A DNA stretch of 64,000 bases from Paulownia fortunei (taxonomy: Eukaryota > Streptophyta > Magnoliopsida > Lamiales > Paulowniaceae), in NCBI GenBank assembly GCA_019321725.1, contig CM033109.1, forward strand, positions 20,863,993 to 20,927,992, written 5' to 3'. This document shows, piece by piece, positions 59,951 through 64,000 of this stretch. A program made the translations under genes and the position numbers. The first letter of the stretch is position 1; every line of letters begins with the position of its first letter. Below the pieces are notes generated by a model that worked only from the letters and a program-made list of their open reading frames with translations, searched no databases and was not told the DNA's origin.

Positions 59951-61489
59951 CATCTGGATTTGAATGGGTCTTGACATAACAATTTTGTGCCTACTATAGT
60001 TGCCTGCTATAGTTGCCTGAGAAATAGATTTTGATCCCTCTGATACGTCCGAGGAACTATAACAGAGTGTAAACTGTAAAGTGAAAAAAGAAATTCTTTC
60101 TTTTTTGAATGGGTCGAGTATGTTACACGGTCTTTTGTCTATCCACCATAATTAAATTAAAGGTGGGTGATAAAAAAAATCATCCATGAACCCAGGTTAC
60201 GGGTGATGTTGAAAAACCTTGTTCATTTGATAATGCATAAAGTTTTTCCTTGCTAGGGCTTGTGCAATGTTTAAGTAACTTTGGATAATTGGTCTTTAAT
60301 ATCATTTTATGCTTTGGAGTACCGTAGATAATGGTATAATCTGCCAGATAATCTGCATGATATTTCGGAATTAAGATAATTTATGTTCATTTCTTTTACC
60401 TTATTTGTGAGTATGTAAACATAGTACACTTAGCACTGTGTGAGATTTAAATCAGCTAGAATCACCAACTGACAAAATAATAATTAATTAGAAAGTTGGT
60501 GGTTAGAAGAGGATCTTGAAAAGATTAATAGAATTTGAAAATCTGTACATTAATAGAATTTGTGATGGTTTGACTAGTAATATTGCCCAATGGACAATTC
60601 CTAGTAGATCGAATAGCCCTCTTCATTTGGACGACTTCCTTATGATCGGGCCTTCATATTTTAATTGATACTAAGATTGACATATATTAAATGATAAAAC
60701 ATTACTTACAATAAAACAACATAGGATTAACAATTACATGAAACATGTGTGGGATACACGAGCAATTTGAACCTACATATAGATTTTGGATCGATTGATT
60801 TAAAGTTAAGTATTACACATTCAATCCGCTTTTAAAAAATCAGTTACTAAAAGTGAAAAAACTCCTATTAATCCAGAATTCCACCCGCAAGCAATATGGG
60901 ATGCAAATCCGTCATATAAAGAATTTAAATTTATAGTAACAAATTATTAAACTTATTTAAATAATTTCATGTATAATTTTCAATTTCTTTAACGAACTAC
61001 TTTTTATCATTATAGTAAATTATAAATTTATTTAATACGAAGTTCCCATCAAATCAAAATTCTTTAGACTATTCAAGCTTGATATGAAACCACCAAAGAA
61101 GCAAAAAGTTTTTTACTTCCAAGTTAAACTTAATTGTATGACCTTCCACTTGCATCAAGTGGACATTTCAAATCTTCCCACTTGTCACGAGGAATAATGT
61201 TAGAACAGTTAGAGCGAGTTAATTATGCTTTGAATATTTTGTGTACCTGTACATTTAGTAGGTAGAATTTGATCAAAAGTTTCAAAAGTTGACAATATTA
61301 ATAGCATTGAAATATTATTTTCTTCAAGTCTAGACTAAACTAGCTAGCTTTTAGCCTTTAGGTAAGCCAAACTTCAGATAATTGTGAATTTTTCTTAGGT
61401 TTTTTACTAAATGTAGTAATTATTATTTAATGGATTTGAATGTTGACTCATAAATTAAATATATAGCAAGGACTGGAAAAAAAAATCAA
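59951..61489. other. Sequence downstream of the MAT1-like gene
   Basis: The first few hundred bases probably hold the 3' untranslated region. Beyond that the sequence is AT-rich with no gene or clear repeat. Confidence 0.45.
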
Positions 61490-61790
61490 ATTTGAATTGA
61501 TCGTTACAATCCATCTAAACTCGTTTTGTTATTAAGTTTAAATATATTTTTTCATTCCATTAAATCTAATACTCGAACTCGAACTCGAACTCGATTCGAT
61601 CAGTATAAAAATAATAAAATATATATAAAAAGATTAAACTATTCAAACTCGATTTTGTGTTCGACTCGATTAGAACTCATTCAAAATCGATTCCATTAAC
61701 AATCAAATTAAATCCAAATAAAAATTTTAAAACTCGACTAAAATTCAAATAAATTTAAACAGTAATAACTCAATTCATTTGCACCATTAT
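61490..61790 (+). repeat. Dispersed repeat family R2, copy 2 (inverted to copy 1)
   Basis: It aligns with the reverse complement of 30340-30665. It contains a short run of ACTCGA/CTCGAA hexamer repeats (about 61572-61596). Noncoding. Confidence 0.6.
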
Positions 61791-62794
61791 ATACAGCATA
61801 CCACCAAGTGGATCAACCTGATCAAGTACTCATGAATTGAATTTACTATTCCAATGTTCATAGTGAAGCTTACTTGCAACTCCACTTTGAATATCAATAC
61901 TCATCTATTTCATACAAAACTCACAACCAAGTTAGTGTTATATTTTAAGTGTTAGAAACACTAGATCATCATGATATTAATATTTTATATTTAATTTTTT
62001 TGAACAAATACTGTTATATAATTTAATAGGCTACTTACAAAAATTTACAAGGTTAAATGTAGTGAACTACTTCATCCATATCAAACTTATATCTAGTTTG
62101 TTGTAGCATGAAGTCAAACAACCTTATCTTTTAAACTAACTTATTTGCTGGTTCGTTGACAACTTTGAAGACATAAAACTGTTAAAGAGTTGTGTCCATG
62201 ACAAATAATTGGATGCTTTTATAGTCTAGTAAAAATATTATTGTTTAATCAATATTAATAAATTGGGTTTTTTTTATTTTTATATTTGTTGAATTATTTT
62301 ACACAATAGTATTTTTCCAATCTCAGTCTCGTTTCCACTTTGATTTCTTCTTTTCATCGAACTCTAAAATAGTTTAATTTTTGTAATTAAACTTTCTAAT
62401 AGGCCTCCTACGACCTCATTAGTTTAGATTTTAATTAATTAATTAAATTTAATTAATTGATCTTATCAATTTAATAAGGTCGATTTTAATTAATTAATTA
62501 TTTCTTTCTTTTAAACTTATTAAATAATCTCATTATTTAATATGCTCAATTTAATTAATTAATTATATCAATTAATCAACTTGATCATATATATGTTTTT
62601 AATTATATTAGGTCCAATTAAATAATTAAATTATTTAATTAAATAAATTAATTTAACTCCTTATATTAATTTATACTATAATTAATTGATCATATCAATT
62701 AATTGATTAGCTCCACACGAGCTCTTTAATAAGATTAGGTTCAATTAAATTTAACTTCTTAAATTAATTAGCCCCAAATTAATTAATCTCTATT

Positions 62795-62874
62795 AATTAA
62801 TTTGATTCAACCATCAGATATATTCTAGTTAGAAAATTAATTTGATTCAATCATCAGATATATTCTAGCTAGGA
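62795..62874. repeat. 40-bp tandem duplication
   Basis: Two adjacent 40-base units contain TTTGATTCAA(C/T)CATCAGATA and TATTCTAG(T/C)TAG and differ at about three positions. Confidence 0.85.
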
Positions 62875-63757
62875 ATGTATTATTTTCAACTTAGTGTATG
62901 ACCCGGGTCATTCTAAGCTAACTATGAGCTCACAAATTTTTTGACTTAGTTAAATAAAATTAATTCTCTTGGAATTAACCTATTAATTCCAACAATAAGT
63001 TTAGAGCATGGATTATTGGTGGAGACTCAATAGCTCAATAATTATGTATTATTTCCTAGTTATTTGACTAAAAAACCCCACGTCTAATTTTCATCTAACA
63101 TTAATCAATGATTTTAGAGTCAACTATAGTAGAACATATAGGATATTCAACTATTCATTTAAATAGGTAACGGATTTTTTGTTGGTCATAACCTACATGC
63201 ATGAAAATGTTATATCCAACGTAAACCCCTTGCGATTATCATACAGTCAGAAAATATATCAAAATGCAACATGTCTGCACAATATAACAATAGTGCATAA
63301 ATCCAAAAACTAATTCTTACACTATTTTAACGAGAAAATTTCCTATTCGATAATATAATATTTTCAATTGAAAATTTTCAAGTGGGATAGTTCAATCAAT
63401 TTATTTATTTTCCAACAAACATCTACATACAGTACTAGTGTATTCATACCAATGTCCATAGAATGATGCATCCTATTATCAAGTTTGTATCATATTCGCA
63501 AGTTTCATCGGAATTATCGATATTCCATATTAATGATGCTTGATTTGAAACATTTTAAAACTACAATTTTGAAAGTATATTCCACAATCGTTATCATATA
63601 CGTCTCATAATCATATATAATATAATAATTTCATCTAATTTTTATGATAAATTTAAAATGAAGATTATTATTTAATATAAATAAAATTAATTCTACAATA
63701 ATAAAAAAATTAAATTAATTGATTTATTAGACATTACTCAAATAATAATAACCCAAC

Positions 63758-63878
63758 GACCAACACCTTGCTAGGCGTTGGTCAATAGACCTTGGCGCTC
63801 CTCAGGTGCTCTTATCACCTTATGCATAGTGCCCATTCGCTGTTGCTTGCCGTGTGCAGGTTGCACGATACCTGCACA
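63758..63878. repeat. Two adjacent hairpin-forming inverted repeats
   Basis: Arms at 63758-63767 and 63774-63783 (GACCAAC.CC with GG.GTTGGTC, one mismatch) enclose six bases. Arms at 63853-63861 and 63870-63878 (TGTGCAGGT with ACCTGCACA, perfect) enclose eight. The surrounding ~140 bases are clearly richer in GC than their flanks. Function unknown. Confidence 0.6.
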
Positions 63879-64000
63879 ACGATTGCGTGAAGTAGCCCAT
63901 TTTCGTACCAACTATTTTGTTTTTTTGATAAAAATAAATTTTTTAAATTAAATCTCTAATAAAGAAAAGATTTTTAATCATATAAAAAAATGCAAAACAT

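Larger units (their letters stand above)
61791..64000. other. AT-rich tail with dense TTAATTAA palindromes
   Basis: No gene is recognisable. About 62430-62800 is packed with TTAATTAA and CAATTAAA motifs in a style also seen inside the 32616-34851 solo LTR (33570-33900), so it could be a diverged LTR remnant in reverse orientation. I could not set its ends. Confidence 0.4.

Overview
This is nuclear DNA from a flowering plant, most likely a eudicot. The evidence is very AT-rich intergenic sequence, decayed Ty1/copia and Ty3/gypsy LTR retrotransposons of plant lineages, genes with GT-AG introns, an intronless 3-ketoacyl-CoA synthase (KCS) gene, and a decayed nuclear copy of plastid accD. The species cannot be named from the sequence. 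Nothing prokaryotic (operon, CRISPR, IS element) was found.

Layout. 1-12 kb: a decayed Sirevirus-like copia element with a truncated 5' LTR, gag, pol, an extra 3' ORF and a 3' LTR. A solo gypsy LTR is inserted in it with a readable 5-bp target duplication. 12-17 kb: AT-rich intergenic DNA with small repeats. 17-30 kb: a stack of retroelements. A minus-strand Tekay-like gypsy deletion derivative has a plus-strand chromodomain element (chromovirus) nested in one LTR. The chromovirus carries a near-perfect 600-bp tandem duplication. To the right lie a minus-strand gag fragment and a third, truncated plus-strand gypsy element. 30-36 kb: short dispersed repeats around a 2.2-kb solo LTR.

36.8-64 kb is the gene-bearing half, with three recognisable host genes, all on the plus strand: a KCS gene (36853-38268), a nine-exon Nudix hydrolase resembling Arabidopsis NUDT9 and human NUDT22 (44790-49856), and a five-exon MAT1-like gene, the CDK-activating-kinase/TFIIH assembly factor (57810-59950). 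The MAT1-like frame ends early, apparently from one extra base. Two relics lie between the last two: a SAUR-type auxin-response pseudogene (55037-55280) and the accD fragment (56759-57345, minus strand).

The three genes serve unrelated functions (very-long-chain lipid synthesis, nucleotide-sugar or nucleotide hydrolysis, transcription and cell cycle), and nothing suggests that they form a cluster. I found no convincing new biological system. The most informative points are the retroelement stack and its datable order of events, the extra 3' ORF of the copia element, the MAT1 frame break, the plastid accD insertion and several small repeat families with copies in opposite orientation. All alignments were made by eye.
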